A DNA stretch of 25,178 bases from Chloroflexota bacterium (GCA_009778865.1 WRFJ01000002.1:1-25178), one strand, 5' to 3'. Counted from the stretch's first letter, positions 14,569-22,503 are shown. Notes: generated from the sequence alone by a model not told the origin. Made by a program: numbers and translations.

Positions 14569-15393
14569 ATAAATGGCACGCTTGGTGGGAGTACCTACTG
14601 GGGTCCCGGTAACACCATTTATGGATCTAACCCTCGTGTTATTAACAATACTGATGGCGCCTTAAATGCTTACACCATAGCCCCTAACTTTAACGCTATT
14701 AAACAAGGCTCTAACCTCTATGCTTACTGCGGCAATAATCCGCTAAGATATACTGATCCCACCGGAGAGTTCTGGCACATTCTAATTGGCGCAGTAGTCG
14801 GAGCTGTAAGCAATGCTGCTATCAGTATTGTTACTCAGTTAGCCAGTGGCCAGGGTATTAACTGGGGTCAGGTGGCATTTGATGCGGCTATAGGTGCGGT
14901 AATAGGTGCTGCGGTAGCTGCTGTTCCGGCGGCGGCCATTGCTGGAATTGCTGCTAAGATCGGCAGTATTGCTAAAGCTGGAACTCAAGCTGTTGCGACT
15001 GGAGCAAAGTACGTTGGCAGTGCAGCTAAATCCGGAGCTAAGGCGGTGACGCAGATCGGGAAGAGTGGTAAAGTAGTAGAATTCCAAGGGAAAACGGTAA
15101 TTCAAAAGAATAAACTCTTTGATCCAAAAGCTGTTGATCAATCTGGCAGGACTAATATTCAAAGAATGCAACAGAAACTTGCTCCTATTGGAACTGATGG
15201 AAAACCAGTAAACATACATCATATTAACCAAACAAACAATGGCCCATTGACAGAAATGTTAGCATCAAATCATCGGCAAAATTTTAAAATTTTACACCAA
15301 AACACTGGTCAATCGCCATCTCTCATCGATAGAAATGCATTTGATACATGGAGAGGTAGTTATTGGATATGGCGTTCAACTTTCTTTAATTAA
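14569..15393 (+). pseudogene. C-terminal stump of an Rhs/YD-repeat protein with LHH-type nuclease tip
   Basis: The open frame has no start codon at its 5' end. It begins within an Rhs core: the hyperconserved end of the core, SNLYAYCGNNPLRYTDPTGE, is at residues 48-67 of the frame. An Ala/Gly-rich hydrophobic linker follows (AAIGAVIGAAVAAVPAAAIA). The variable tip comes last, with PVNIHHINQTNNGPLTEM, then HRQNFKILHQN and RNAFDTWRGSYWIWR. This tip matches the LHH group of HNH/Endo VII nucleases, which act as DNases in polymorphic toxins. Only about 275 codons remain of a protein that normally has over a thousand. The upstream repeats, export signal and promoter are missing, so it is a displaced orphan tip. 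A GTG at 14872 gives a shorter frame but lacks a ribosome binding site. Confidence 0.85.
14920..15064 (+). repeat. Homology block, copy 1 (in the Rhs linker)
   Basis: These 145 bases match 15892-16036 without gaps at roughly 90% identity by eye. They encode the Ala/Gly/Lys linker AVPAAAIAGIAAKIGSIAKA and onward, just before the variable toxin tip. Confidence 0.9.
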
Positions 15394-15413
15394 ATTCAAG
15401 GAGAAAATTTATC

Positions 15414-15887
15414 ATGAGTTATCAGAATTTTGAAAAAGCGCTTGAATTGGCAAAACAGTGTGAATTTTATATGGTAAAGGGTGAAAGATCGGGCGAAGTC
15501 GTTGCAAAAGCAGAAGAATTGGTGGGTTTTAAGTTTTCTAAACAAAATTTTGAATTTTTCAAAAAGACTGGTTACTTAAGCTTTTCTGGAAACGAGTTTT
15601 ATGGAATATGTAAAGACGATTTTTCAGGCTCATACACAGGGTGTTCAGTAGAAGCGACGCTTCAAGATCGTAAAGAATATAATTTGCCGCCCCAATGGTT
15701 AACTATTTACTTTTTTGACGATGGCTATATGGGCTATCTAGACTACGGCCAACTCAACGAAGATGGAGAGCCGCCAGTTATCATGGCAATTTATAATGGT
15801 GATGAATATGTTGTCACAGAAAAAGTAGCCGAAGATTTGGGAGATTTCATCTTGCAGTTAGTCGAAAATCAATTAGCAAGACAATAA
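15414..15887 (+). CDS. SUKH (SMI1/KNR4) family immunity protein
   Basis: This 157-residue protein has the SUKH pattern: a helical start (YQNFEKALELAK), the core ELVGFKFSKQNFEFFKKTGY followed by GNEFYGI, a central LPPQWLTIYFFDDGYMGYLD and a helical end (VAEDLGDFILQLVENQL). SUKH proteins neutralise nuclease tips of Rhs and other polymorphic toxins. It starts 20 bases after the Rhs tip with a good AAGGAGA, the normal toxin/immunity order, so it is the likely antidote for the LHH tip. Four bases after its stop the second homology block begins. Confidence 0.85.
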   Translation: MSYQNFEKALELAKQCEFYMVKGERSGEVVAKAEELVGFKFSKQNFEFFKKTGYLSFSGNEFYGICKDDFSGSYTGCSVEATLQDRKEYNLPPQWLTIYFFDDGYMGYLDYGQLNEDGEPPVIMAIYNGDEYVVTEKVAEDLGDFILQLVENQLARQ

Positions 15888-15891
15888 GTTA

Positions 15892-16036
15892 GCTGTTCCG
15901 GCGGCAGCAGTTGCTGGAATTGCTGCTAAGATTGGTATTATTGCTAAAGCTGGAGCTCAAGCTGTTGCAACCGGAGCAAAGTACGTTGGTGGTGCAGTCA
16001 AATCCGGAGCTAAGGCGGTGACGCAGGTCGGGAAGA
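15892..16036 (+). repeat. Homology block, copy 2 (front of the displaced cassette)
   Basis: This is the second copy of the linker-coding block of 14920-15064, with about 14 differences in 145 bases and no gaps. It begins 4 bases after the stop of the first immunity gene and ends exactly where the second toxin domain begins to differ. Confidence 0.9.
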
Positions 16037-16377
16037 CGGGAGAAAAGGTACTCCTACCACCAAAGACTGCCGTAATTGGTCGAATGAAGGACTTAGATGC
16101 TTATAAACTTGCGCCTAATGAATATAAAGTAGCCGATTTACTTAAGAATATGGGTAGCCCGAAAGCTAATTGGCAACAAAATAGTAGTGTGATGAGATCT
16201 ATAATGAAAGAAGGCAACCCGATAAAGGATGTGACACCATTTAACAGAATCTTAGATCCAAAATTAGGAATAACTAGCGGCCCAGGCGGCACCGCAAACA
16301 CTTTCTTACACATGGAAAGAAATCTATTATACGAACATGGCTGGAGATATTGTAACGGATATTGGTCGTTGATCTAA
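15892..16377 (+). pseudogene. Displaced (orphan) Rhs toxin tip, second type
   Basis: The frame reads through the shared linker and then a tip unlike the first: VIGRMKDLDAYKLAPNEYKV, MGSPKANWQQNSSVMRSIM, GNPIKDVTPFNRI, then FLHMERNLLYEHGWRYCNGY and W. I recall this VIGR...GSPKANWxQNS...ERNLLxxxGW pattern as a C-terminal tip of many Rhs and related toxins, but I know no established activity. There is no start codon with a ribosome binding site and no Rhs core. It is therefore a silent cassette that could become active only by recombining onto an Rhs gene through the homology block. An internal GTG at 16018 is unlikely to be a real start. Confidence 0.75.
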
Positions 16378-16388
16378 AAGGATTTAGA

Positions 16389-16943
16389 ATGTGGATTGAT
16401 GAAATAGTATTCACTAAATCGGTACAAGAGTATTTTTCATTCTTAAAAGAAAAATACAACTTGGAGATTCAAAGTAAGAAGTGTGCTGAATGCGTTAGTT
16501 TTAAATCAGATATTACATGGCTAGAGATATGGTTTGATAAATATTCGCTTTATATTGAAATGGGTATGAATAATGGACTTTATCAAACATCGCTTGGGGA
16601 AATTAAACAATTCATAACTGGAGAAAGCGACTCTGTGTCTTATATGGCTTCTGATGAAGAAAAGCTTAGAAAAGGACTGCAGCGATTATCCGATTATGTG
16701 AAGCTCTATTGCCATAAAGCCTTATATGGCGATATTGAATTCTACAAAGAAGTAAAAGAAAACCAAGAGCGACTTGAGCGGGAACGTGCTTTAGAAAATA
16801 AAATAAACAATATTGAAGAACTTGCAAAAATAGCATTGAAAAAGCATGATTATAAAAAAGTCATTGATCTTTATAATCAAATTTTGGAGCATCTATCGCC
16901 TATACAAAAGAAAAGGTTAAGTATGTGCGAAAAATATGAATAA
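16389..16943 (+). CDS. Probable immunity protein for the second Rhs tip
   Basis: This 184-residue protein begins 11 bases after the second toxin tip, at MWIDEIVFTKSVQEYFSFLK, with AAAAGG before the ATG. The N-terminal half is alpha/beta with several aromatic residues and two cysteines (SKKCAECVSF). The C-terminal half is a charged coiled-coil-like helix (YKEVKENQERLERERALENK) followed by a short helical hairpin (HDYKKVIDLYNQILEHL). I do not recognise the family. Position directly behind the toxin is the reason for the call. It overlaps the next gene by 8 bases. Confidence 0.6.
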   Translation: MWIDEIVFTKSVQEYFSFLKEKYNLEIQSKKCAECVSFKSDITWLEIWFDKYSLYIEMGMNNGLYQTSLGEIKQFITGESDSVSYMASDEEKLRKGLQRLSDYVKLYCHKALYGDIEFYKEVKENQERLERERALENKINNIEELAKIALKKHDYKKVIDLYNQILEHLSPIQKKRLSMCEKYE

Positions 16944-17580
16944 ATATGAATACAAAGTTGCGGGGTGTTTTAACATAGATAAGAAAGCAATAATACAAGA
17001 GTTTGTGGAATTTGTCGAAGGTCGTATGTCCTTTGACGAATTTCGCCACAATTACGAAACAAATCAGGACTATCAGAAGCTTTTAGATGATAAAAAACCA
17101 AACGAAAAGGATATTTATCGAAGAAATGATACAATAAATCAATCTTTATACTACTACAAATGGTCAACGACATTAGGAAGGCTCGGCTTTCAACACTATA
17201 TTATAAAATACTTACAATATTATAATGTGTTGGTTCGCCCTACAATGATTTATCAAGATGAACATAATCTTCGCGTATCTATCCAACCGAGTTACGTCAA
17301 CATTGATGATGAAGCTTTTCTTAAAGCGATTATTACTTCTGCTCCAGAAGAGCTTACAAAATCGGAACAAAAGAAATGGCTTAAAGAAAAGATTAAAAGT
17401 CTTTTTGTATATGATGTTAAACCGCCTCGCTGGATACAAGATCCCGAATGGCCAATTGTAAACGGCAAACCGCTTGTATTTAAGAGCCAAACGAGAGAAC
17501 ATAAAGATGATGAACGAGTCTGGTATACTTTTTATGATCCCACAACTGGCGAAGAAACTACTATAAGTCAATTCTATTAA
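16936..17580 (+). CDS. Conserved protein of unknown function at the end of the toxin cassette
   Basis: This 214-residue protein has a charged helical N-terminal part (IIQEFVEFVEGRMSFDEFRH), a central region (YYYKWSTTLGRLGFQHYIIK), and a conserved-looking C-terminus: PPRWIQDPEWPIVNGKPLVF, then DDERVWYTFYDPTTGEETTI and QFY. I recall similar WPI-NGKPLVFKSQ / FYDPxTGxE endings in small proteins of toxin/immunity loci, but no function. It starts within the end of the immunity gene, so the two are translated together. It may be a second immunity protein. There are no membrane segments and no signal peptide. Confidence 0.65.
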   Translation: MNKYEYKVAGCFNIDKKAIIQEFVEFVEGRMSFDEFRHNYETNQDYQKLLDDKKPNEKDIYRRNDTINQSLYYYKWSTTLGRLGFQHYIIKYLQYYNVLVRPTMIYQDEHNLRVSIQPSYVNIDDEAFLKAIITSAPEELTKSEQKKWLKEKIKSLFVYDVKPPRWIQDPEWPIVNGKPLVFKSQTREHKDDERVWYTFYDPTTGEETTISQFY

Positions 17581-17614
17581 CGACAAATAGCTTCTGCCAA
17601 ATGGCATTCTTTCT

Positions 17615-17840
17615 ATGGGAGAGGCTAGCAAAATTGCTATAACCATCTCTATGGATGTAAGCGGAGAATGCTATTATTACTTGGATAGATGCTACTATTC
17701 AAACTCATGGGACTGGATTACCATTGACTCAAACTCTTTTATCCGCAATCGGACTTGCTATTTCTCTTGCTACTGGTAATATTCTTGGTATAATAGTCTC
17801 GTATATTGCTCTTGTAGGATCCATCACTACTCTCAATTAG
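17615..17840 (+). pseudogene. Truncated, frameshifted paralogue of the secreted protein at 211
   Basis: The DNA from about 17630 lines up with 1058-1260. KIAITISMDVSGECY matches QIAVTISMDASGECY. After one extra base near 17670, TWIDATIQTHGTGLPLTQTL, SAIGLAISLATGNILGIIV and a stop match TWVDATIS, then LSTIALGISIASGNIPGIII. Only the C-terminal hydrophobic domain is left, and the reading frame is broken, so no product is expected. Confidence 0.85.
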
Positions 17841-17923
17841 AACTATGAAAAATGGAAGTCAGAAATAATAATTGGTATACTTATATCTATTGTTATGGTG
17901 CTAGGAATAATTAGCAGCAAATG

Positions 17924-17934
17924 CCCCCCCCCCC
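17924..17934 (+). repeat. C11 homopolymer
   Basis: Eleven consecutive C residues lie inside the frame that follows the paralogue. This is very unusual in an AT-rich genome. A change in its length changes which frame continues downstream. Confidence 0.85.
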
Positions 17935-17967
17935 ATCGTTTTGATAATGAAAGTTCTAAAAAATCTA

Positions 17968-17992
17968 GCCCCCAGACCAAAAATCTGGGGGC
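17968..17992 (+). terminator. GC-rich hairpin after the second cassette
   Basis: GCCCCCAGA pairs with TCTGGGGGC around a 7-base loop. The stem is nearly the same as that of the hairpin at 1472-1500. No T-run follows. Confidence 0.5.
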
Positions 17993-18029
17993 ATGACAAT
18001 GTGTCAGATATATTGAAGAAAGATTAAAG

Positions 18030-18272
18030 ATGAGAATATTGGATGAACTAACTAATAAAAGCGTAAATAACTTAACCTTATTATTGGAGAAATCTGAAGC
18101 AATACAACTTATTGGATATTTAGAAGCACTCGTATCAGAAGGAGCACAAAACGAGCACTATCATCTAAATGATGCTGGCTATTCAAAAGAAATAACAATA
18201 ACTTTGTATGATGTTAGTAATCTTGGAAATTTTTCGGACCGATATAAGTCGTTAATAACAAACGATGTCTGA
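18030..18272 (+). CDS. Small conserved protein, possibly immunity-related
   Basis: This 80-residue protein reads MRILDELTNKSVNNLTLLL, then KSEAIQLIGYLEALVSEG, EHYHLNDAGYSKEITITLYD and a short tail. The helix followed by a His-x-His strand and a KEITITLYD strand resembles a family of very small proteins that I recall from toxin/immunity neighbourhoods, but I cannot name it. The ribosome binding site is weak (AGAAAGATTAAAG). It is the last gene of the island and is followed by two hairpins. Confidence 0.6.
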   Translation: MRILDELTNKSVNNLTLLLEKSEAIQLIGYLEALVSEGAQNEHYHLNDAGYSKEITITLYDVSNLGNFSDRYKSLITNDV

Positions 18273-18335
18273 AATGCTTGTCTAACGTTTTAGCTATATT
18301 TCTCATGGCCAAAGTTAAGATTTGCGATCTGGTAG

Positions 18336-18363
18336 CCCTCTAGAATTTTACTTTTCTAGAGGG
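18336..18363 (+). terminator. Intrinsic terminator after the 18030 gene
   Basis: CCCTCTAGAA pairs with TTCTAGAGGG, then GCTTCCTCTTTT. The stem is strong with an adequate T-rich tail. Confidence 0.7.
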
Positions 18364-18560
18364 GCTTCCTCTTTTCCCTCAAAATTACTCACTGCCACTT
18401 TAATCTAGTAGTTTAAAGTGGGATAAAGTTTTGGGCATAGTAATACCTCAGTACTATATAAATACTTGTGCAGATTTTATACAATAACTATTTTCTTACT
18501 TTTCCCACTTTGTTTTACTAAGGCTAAAATAGAAGTCTTGAGGTGTGTTTGGCGGGAATA

Positions 18561-18611
18561 GACAAAGCTCTTAGACTAGAAATCTAGGGGCTGTAGTGAC
18601 TAGACTTTGTC
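18561..18611. other. Long-range hairpin in the gap before mdh
   Basis: GACAAAG (18561-18567) and CTTTGTC (18605-18611) enclose an inner CTAGAAATCTAG palindrome, and GTTTT follows. It may be a terminator or a decayed repeat end. Apart from this and the hairpin at 18336, I see nothing between 18273 and 18720. Confidence 0.4.
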
Positions 18612-18720
18612 GTTTTAAACTAATCCCTCTTTTTGTTTTTAAAGACAAAACGCATCAGCAGATAAGTGCTAATACCAACTACGATAAGTTCAGGCACATA
18701 TTAGACTGTGGTAGTTTTTG

Positions 18721-19641
18721 TTAGTTTATTTTAGATACAGTATCTTTTACTGCTTGAGCTGAAGCTCGTAAAGCTTCAAGCTCGCTATCTGTAAGTTGAT
18801 ATTCGACTATTTTGGCAATGCCTTTTTTATTAATAACCACCGGCACACCGCAAGCCACATTTTTTATGCCGTATTGGCCGTTTAGAAAAGCTACGGCACA
18901 TATATTCAAATTTTCGTCTTTAATTACCGCTTCGGCCATACGGGCAACTGCTGCTGATGGAGCATAGAAAGCTGAACTAGTCTTAAGGAAAGATACTATC
19001 TCAGCACCACCTTTAATAGTACGCTGGCATAAAGCCTGACATTGATCTTGGTCCATAATATCAGTCAGCGGTTTACCGTCTATCCTAGTTAAGCGCGGAA
19101 TAACTACCATATTTTCTCCATGCTCACCTATCACGCAAGGCTCTATTTTAGCAGCAGGAATACTCAGTTTCATGGCAATAAATGAAGCTAGACGTGCTCC
19201 GTCTAAAGCACCTGATAAGCCCATAATGCGTTCATTAGCAAAGCCGCTTACCTGCTGAGCCAAGACTACCATAGCATCTACCGGATTGGAAATAATAATT
19301 AAAATACAATCTGGCGAATGTTTAACTACTTCACTGACCACTCCGCGCACAATACTAGCATTAATAGCTAAAAGTTCGTCTCTGGTCATGCCGGGTTTGC
19401 GGGCTGCTCCGGCAGTTACTAATACCACATCGGAAGCAGCAGTGTCCGCATAATCGTTGGTTCCTTTTATAGTATAGTCGGTAGGATAATATGAAGAAGC
19501 TTGGAATATATCCAAAGCTTTACCTTGTGGTAGTCCCTCCACAATATCAAACATCACTACATCAGCCAAATCTTTTTCATATAAACGCTGTGCTAAAGTG
19601 GCGCCCACATTGCCGGCGCCGATTACGGATATCTTAGGCAT
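18721..19641 (-). CDS. mdh: Malate dehydrogenase (NAD, LDH-like type)
   Basis: This 306-residue enzyme oxidises malate to oxaloacetate. The NAD fold is KISVIGAGNVGATLAQRL with an Asp after the second strand (VVMFDIVEG). The substrate arginines are in AARKPGMTRDELL. ISNPVDAM, GLSGALDGARLASFIA and the catalytic histidine in VIGEHGENMVV follow. The ATG at 19641 (MPKISVIG) is chosen because AAAGGA lies about 7 bases before it. An earlier in-frame start at 19656 would lie within that site. The gene overlaps the end of isocitrate dehydrogenase by 8 bases, so it is the last member of a four-gene TCA operon. Confidence 0.95.
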   Translation of the reverse strand: MPKISVIGAGNVGATLAQRLYEKDLADVVMFDIVEGLPQGKALDIFQASSYYPTDYTIKGTNDYADTAASDVVLVTAGAARKPGMTRDELLAINASIVRGVVSEVVKHSPDCILIIISNPVDAMVVLAQQVSGFANERIMGLSGALDGARLASFIAMKLSIPAAKIEPCVIGEHGENMVVIPRLTRIDGKPLTDIMDQDQCQALCQRTIKGGAEIVSFLKTSSAFYAPSAAVARMAEAVIKDENLNICAVAFLNGQYGIKNVACGVPVVINKKGIAKIVEYQLTDSELEALRASAQAVKDTVSKIN

Positions 19642-20719
19642 TTTGCATCCTTTCAATAATGGCGGTTGCTACCTCGGCAGTGCCTACAGCACGCGCTCTG
19701 TCATTTAAAGGTAAAAGATCATAAGAGACATATTTACCTTCGGCAATAACTTCAGCCATAGCTTTTTCCACTAAGTTGGCCGCCTCATATTCGCCCAAAT
19801 GTCTAAGCATCATAACACCAGAAAGCATTTGCGCCATAGGATTAGCCTTATTCATGCCTTTGTATTTAGGCGCCGAACCATGAGTTGGTTCAAAAACAGC
19901 ATATTCGTCGCCAATATTAGCGCCTGGAGCTACTCCTAAACCGCCTACCAAACCGGCACATAAATCGGAAAGTATATCTCCGTAAAGATTAGGCAATACT
20001 ATCACATCAAACTGGGTGGGATCTTTAACGAGTTGCATGCACATATTGTCGACTATGCGATCTTCAAATTCTATCTGCGGATATTGCAGCGCCATCTCTG
20101 CGGCTAAATGTAAGAAAAGACCGTCAGTATATTTCATAATGTTGGCTTTATGTACAGCTGTTACTTTACGACGGTTGTTTTTAACAGCATATTCAAAAGC
20201 AGCACGTAAAATTTTATTAGAATTGGTAATAGAAATCGGTTTAATAGTAATGCCGCTGTCAAATAATATCTTATTACCGTTTAAGCGCTCAATATCGGTA
20301 ATAAGTTCTAAAGTTTCTGCTTTACCTAATTCAAACTCTATACCGGCATATAAATCTTCCATGTTTTCACGGAAAATTACGATATCTACATTTCTAAAAG
20401 TTACCGGTACACCGTCATAACTTTTACAGGGACGCACACAGGAATATAAATTTAAGCTTTTGCGCAAAGCTACATTCACACTGCGAAAACCTTTGCCCAC
20501 CGGCGTGGTAATCGGCCCTTTTAAAGCTACTTTATTGCGACGTATACTTTCCAATACTGTTTCAGGTAAAGGAGTGCCGCATTCTGCCATAACATCAATA
20601 CCGGCCTGTTGCACATCCCACTGAAAATCTACACCGCTAGCTTCCAATACACGTACGGTAGCTTCGGTAAGTTCCGGGCCGATGCCGTCGCCGGGAATAA
20701 GAGTAATTTTATAGCTCAT
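19634..20719 (-). CDS. icd: Isocitrate dehydrogenase, NAD-type (IDH/IPMDH family)
   Basis: This 361-residue beta-decarboxylating dehydrogenase starts with ITLIPGDGIGPELTEATVRV. It has FRSVNVALRKSLNLYSCVRP, the substrate loop FRENMEDLYAGIEFE, VHKANIMKYTDGLF, the metal-binding NLYGDILSDLCAGLVGGLGV and EPTHGSAPKYKGMNKANP. The RENxEDLYAGIE form points to isocitrate rather than 3-isopropylmalate. Neighbours are an aconitase-like pair and malate dehydrogenase, with no leucine genes, which agrees. Family members of this length usually use NAD. A homoisocitrate role is the main alternative. Confidence 0.9.
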   Translation of the reverse strand: MSYKITLIPGDGIGPELTEATVRVLEASGVDFQWDVQQAGIDVMAECGTPLPETVLESIRRNKVALKGPITTPVGKGFRSVNVALRKSLNLYSCVRPCKSYDGVPVTFRNVDIVIFRENMEDLYAGIEFELGKAETLELITDIERLNGNKILFDSGITIKPISITNSNKILRAAFEYAVKNNRRKVTAVHKANIMKYTDGLFLHLAAEMALQYPQIEFEDRIVDNMCMQLVKDPTQFDVIVLPNLYGDILSDLCAGLVGGLGVAPGANIGDEYAVFEPTHGSAPKYKGMNKANPMAQMLSGVMMLRHLGEYEAANLVEKAMAEVIAEGKYVSYDLLPLNDRARAVGTAEVATAIIERMQNA

Positions 20720-20754
20720 TTTTTCCTCTTTGTTATCTAATTTGGTCTTGCAAG

Positions 20755-21249
20755 CTAAAACTTGAAATCGCCGTATTTTTTAATATATGGATTAAGACCG
20801 CCCTCATTAAGTAAAGCAAGCATAACGCTAGGCAAGGGCACAAAAGTCATTCTTGTACCGGTAGTTTTATTATCCACATAGCCACCGGCAAGATCTACTT
20901 CCAAAACATCGCCATTATTTATCTGGTCGGTATTACATATTAAAACAGGCAGACCTAAATTGACAGCATTGCGATAGAAAATACGGGCAAAAGACTTGGC
21001 TAAAACTGCCGACACCCCATTCATTTTAATAATAAGCGGAGCATGTTCGCGCGAAGAACCCAAGCCAAAGTTTTTGCCGCCTACCACAAAATCGCCAGTC
21101 TGTACATTGACAGAAAAATTGGGGTCGGCATCTTCTAAACAATGTTTAGCCAGCTCAGGAAGATTAGAGCGCAAATGAGCTAAACGCCCAGGAGCAATAT
21201 GATCAGTAGTTATATCATCGCCAAATTTATGAGCTTTACCGGTTAGCAT
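20755..21249 (-). CDS. Aconitase-like small subunit (LeuD/HACN family)
   Basis: This 164-residue swivel-domain subunit has GKAHKFGDDITTDHIAPG, NFGLGSSREHAPLIIK and LAKSFARIFYRNAVNLGLPV. In archaeal relatives the loop at residues 25-28 sets specificity: YLRT, with its Arg, goes with homoaconitate and tricarboxylates, while YLVY-type loops go with isopropylmalate. Here the loop is HLRS, so the Arg is kept. Together with the downstream isocitrate dehydrogenase this favours aconitate hydratase activity. The start abuts the stop of the large-subunit gene. Confidence 0.88.
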   Translation of the reverse strand: MLTGKAHKFGDDITTDHIAPGRLAHLRSNLPELAKHCLEDADPNFSVNVQTGDFVVGGKNFGLGSSREHAPLIIKMNGVSAVLAKSFARIFYRNAVNLGLPVLICNTDQINNGDVLEVDLAGGYVDNKTTGTRMTFVPLPSVMLALLNEGGLNPYIKKYGDFKF

Positions 21250-22503
21250 TTATAGCACCTCTCTGGGGTCAGTAATATATCCGGTAATAGCACTGGCAGC
21301 TGCAGTTTCAACAGAAGCTAAATATATATCACTTTCCACATTGCCCATACGTCCTTGGAAGTTGCGGTTAGCAGTGGACAGACATTTTTCACCATCGCCT
21401 AAAGCACCTTGATGTAATCCCAAACAACCGGCACAGCCAGGTGGCAAAATAAGCGCACCGGCTTCTATAAAAGTTTTCATATAACCTTTTTCTATAGCTT
21501 CGGTAAAGATTTCGCGCGAAGCCGGACAGATAAGTAAACGTGTATCTGGATGACGTCGTTTACCATTAAGTATAGTGGCGGCAACGCTCATATCTTCAAT
21601 GCGGCCATTAGTGCAGGTGCCGATAAATACCTGATCTATTTTAATATCTTTTAAATCTTTGGCTAAAGCAATATTGTCCACAGTATGCGGTCTTGACACA
21701 ATAGGCTGCAGCTTATTTAGATCTATATTTATTTTCTTTTGATAAACAGCGTTATCATCAGCTCTAATTTCTTGCCAGCATTCTTCTCTGCCGCGCGATT
21801 TTAGATATTCATGAGTTACAGCATCGGAAGGGAAAAGACCTACTTTAGCACCGGCTTCAATAGCCATATTTGAAATATTTAAGCGATCGGCCATAGAAAG
21901 CCTTCGCACCGCCTCGCCGCCAAACTCTAAAGCTTGATAAGTGGCGCCATCAGCACCTATGTGACCTATGAGATGTAAGATGATGTCTTTAGCAGAAACA
22001 CCTTTTTGCAGACATCCGCTAAGTTCAACATATACAGTTTCCGGCACTCGAAACCAAGTTTTGCCCAAAGCAAAAGCAGCAGCAATATCAGAAGAACCCA
22101 TGCCGGTGGAAAAACAACATAAAGCGCCGGCGGTTACGGTATGCGAGTCAGCACCCACTATCACCCAACCTGGACAAGCAAAACGCTCAGCTACAATCTG
22201 GTGGCATACACCATCACCTACATCGGAAAGAACACAGCCATATTTCTTAGCAAAAGAGCGAATAAATACATGGTCTACGGAAAGAGCACGCGATGGACTG
22301 GGAGCCGCATGATCTATAAAAAGCACTGTGCGCTCCGGACATGCCAATTTACCAAAGTCTAATTTTTCAAATTCGCGCAAAGCAAGAGGACCAGTGGTAT
22401 CCTGTACAAAAGCTAAATCTACCTTTGATACTACAATACTGCCGGCCATAGCATCGCTGCCGGAAGCTTGCGAGAGTATTTTTTCTGCTAGTGTTTTGCC
22501 CAA
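21250..22503 (-). CDS. Aconitase-like large subunit (LeuC/HACN family), TTG start
   Basis: This 417-residue Fe-S dehydratase subunit has cluster cysteines in IGTCTNGRIED and GCAGCLGLHQG, the ACO signature regions GVCHQIVAERFACPGWVIVG and ADSHTVTAGALCCFSTGMGS, and the end CLSTANRNFQGRMGNVESDI. With the small subunit it should isomerise citrate and isocitrate (or homologues) through the cis-aconitate form. The start is taken as TTG at 22503 (read as MGKTLAEKIL) because GGAGG is 6 bases upstream. The ATG at 22518 lies on the far side of that site and has none of its own. It is the first gene of the operon that continues through isocitrate and malate dehydrogenases. Confidence 0.88.
   Translation of the reverse strand: MGKTLAEKILSQASGSDAMAGSIVVSKVDLAFVQDTTGPLALREFEKLDFGKLACPERTVLFIDHAAPSPSRALSVDHVFIRSFAKKYGCVLSDVGDGVCHQIVAERFACPGWVIVGADSHTVTAGALCCFSTGMGSSDIAAAFALGKTWFRVPETVYVELSGCLQKGVSAKDIILHLIGHIGADGATYQALEFGGEAVRRLSMADRLNISNMAIEAGAKVGLFPSDAVTHEYLKSRGREECWQEIRADDNAVYQKKINIDLNKLQPIVSRPHTVDNIALAKDLKDIKIDQVFIGTCTNGRIEDMSVAATILNGKRRHPDTRLLICPASREIFTEAIEKGYMKTFIEAGALILPPGCAGCLGLHQGALGDGEKCLSTANRNFQGRMGNVESDIYLASVETAAASAITGYITDPREVL

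Larger units (their letters stand above)
17841..17996 (+). pseudogene. Remnant of the small membrane peptide gene, second copy
   Basis: In frame directly after the stop of the paralogue, the DNA reads NYEKWKSEIIIGILISIVMV, then LGIISSKC and a proline run from an 11-base C tract. The Lys/Trp start followed by one hydrophobic helix parallels the 32-residue peptide at 1268. No ATG begins this frame, so it is either dead or used with a rare start. Confidence 0.4.
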
